From NCBI GenBank assembly GCA_020860885.1, contig JAJBTS010000084.1, positions 1 to 6,517 on the forward strand: a stretch of 6,517 bases of DNA. The letters are read 5' to 3'. The translations under genes were made by a program, and so were the position numbers. The stretch comes from Bacteroidales bacterium (GTDB lineage: Bacteria > Bacteroidota > Bacteroidia > Bacteroidales > Azobacteroidaceae). A model generated the notes under the pieces. The model had not been told where the DNA came from. It saw only the letters and a list, made by a program, of their open reading frames with translations, and ran no database searches. Each line of letters starts with the position of its first letter. The stretch's first letter is position 1. Shown in pieces: positions 6,257-6,517 of the stretch.

Positions 6257-6264
6257 CAAAAGTA
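6257..6264 (-). promoter_or_regulatory. -7 promoter element of the beta-barrel gene
   Basis: The minus strand reads TACTTTTG, an exact TAnnTTTG match, 18 nt before the ATG at 6238. The region about 20 nt further upstream is T-rich but has no clean TTTG, so only the -7 half is convincing. It suggests that the barrel gene has its own promoter rather than reading through from the partial gene on the right. Confidence 0.4.
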
Positions 6265-6359
6265 ATAATTTAATCGAAAAATAAAAATAGCCGCATTACA
6301 TATCTCTAAGATCAACTTTCTACAAAGCTTATACTATGGCAATCAAAGGAACTCAGGAA

Positions 6360-6517
6360 TTAAAAATCATACCAGGGTATATCGTTGATATTATCTTGTT
6401 CTTTTTTCTTGTCGGGTAATGTAGGACATGGTTTATCCTCTCTCACATAAGTTTTACTGTGAATATACATACTTTCTTTACTTGCGAATTCGACAGGCAG
6501 TTTGGTTGTTTTCTGAT
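6360..6517 (-). CDS. C-terminal end of an unidentified protein (partial, runs off the right edge)
   Basis: On the minus strand a frame is open from the window edge (first full codon at 6515) to a TAA at 6360-6362, giving 51 codons. The other two minus frames close sooner. The peptide begins QKTTKLPVEFAS and ends DNINDIPWYDF. It is charged and lysine-rich in the middle (LPDKKKEQDN), like a soluble C-terminal tail. I see no motif that identifies it. It reads as real coding because of its mixed hydrophilic composition and its position upstream of a 121-bp intergenic gap, but the rest of the gene is outside the window. Confidence 0.55.
   Translation of the reverse strand, partial: QKTTKLPVEFASKESMYIHSKTYVREDKPCPTLPDKKKEQDNINDIPWYDF

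Noticed and set aside
6301..6345. Imperfect AAGCTTT/AAAGTT hairpin as a terminator for the partial right-edge gene
   Set aside because: The arms pair over only about 4 bp without a bulge, and no T-tract follows directly.

Overview
The window looks like an ordinary chromosomal segment from a member of the Bacteroidetes, most likely the order Bacteroidales. Three things suggest this. The base composition is AT-leaning and genes lack Shine-Dalgarno sites. Several genes have TAnnTTTG-type -7 promoter elements, which are typical of this phylum. The gene families also fit: an NPCBM-GH36 alpha-galactosidase and a small outer-membrane beta-barrel with the 'NYLLG...H.IE.G.G' and 'YRYQPL...FRAGF.PL' signatures. 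I cannot name a genus from the sequence.

Layout from left to right. Positions 1-112 hold the 3' flank of the alpha-galactosidase gene, with a 13-bp inverted repeat around a 61-nt loop. Positions 113-2703 (minus) hold a secreted GH36 alpha-galactosidase broken into two overlapping reading frames by what looks like one missing G in a GGG run (plus-strand 1650-1652). Positions 2762-3688 (minus) encode a CDF-family metal efflux transporter with a good Bacteroidetes-type promoter just upstream. Positions 3689-3871 carry that promoter and a clear intrinsic terminator for the next gene. Positions 3872-4396 (minus) encode a DsbA-like thiol oxidoreductase with a CPYC centre and no signal peptide. Divergent from it, 4471-5679 (plus) encodes a DUF763 protein with a helix-hairpin-helix, a family of unknown function. 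Positions 5684-6238 (minus) encode an outer-membrane beta-barrel protein that converges on DUF763 with only 4 bp between the stop codons. The right edge (6360-6517, minus) is the C-terminal 51 codons of a gene that starts outside the window.

The genes do not form one obvious pathway. The alpha-galactosidase would release galactose from alpha-galactosides in the periplasm or at the cell surface. The CDF protein would export divalent metal across the inner membrane. The DsbA-like protein should act in the cytoplasm. The DUF763 protein is probably linked to nucleic acid through its HhH motif. I see no CRISPR array, transposase, integrase, tRNA, rRNA or defence cassette. The points most worth a second look are the frameshifted alpha-galactosidase, the uncharacterised DUF763 protein with its divergent thiol oxidoreductase partner, the non-zinc-like metal site of the CDF protein, and the long-range inverted repeat at the left edge.
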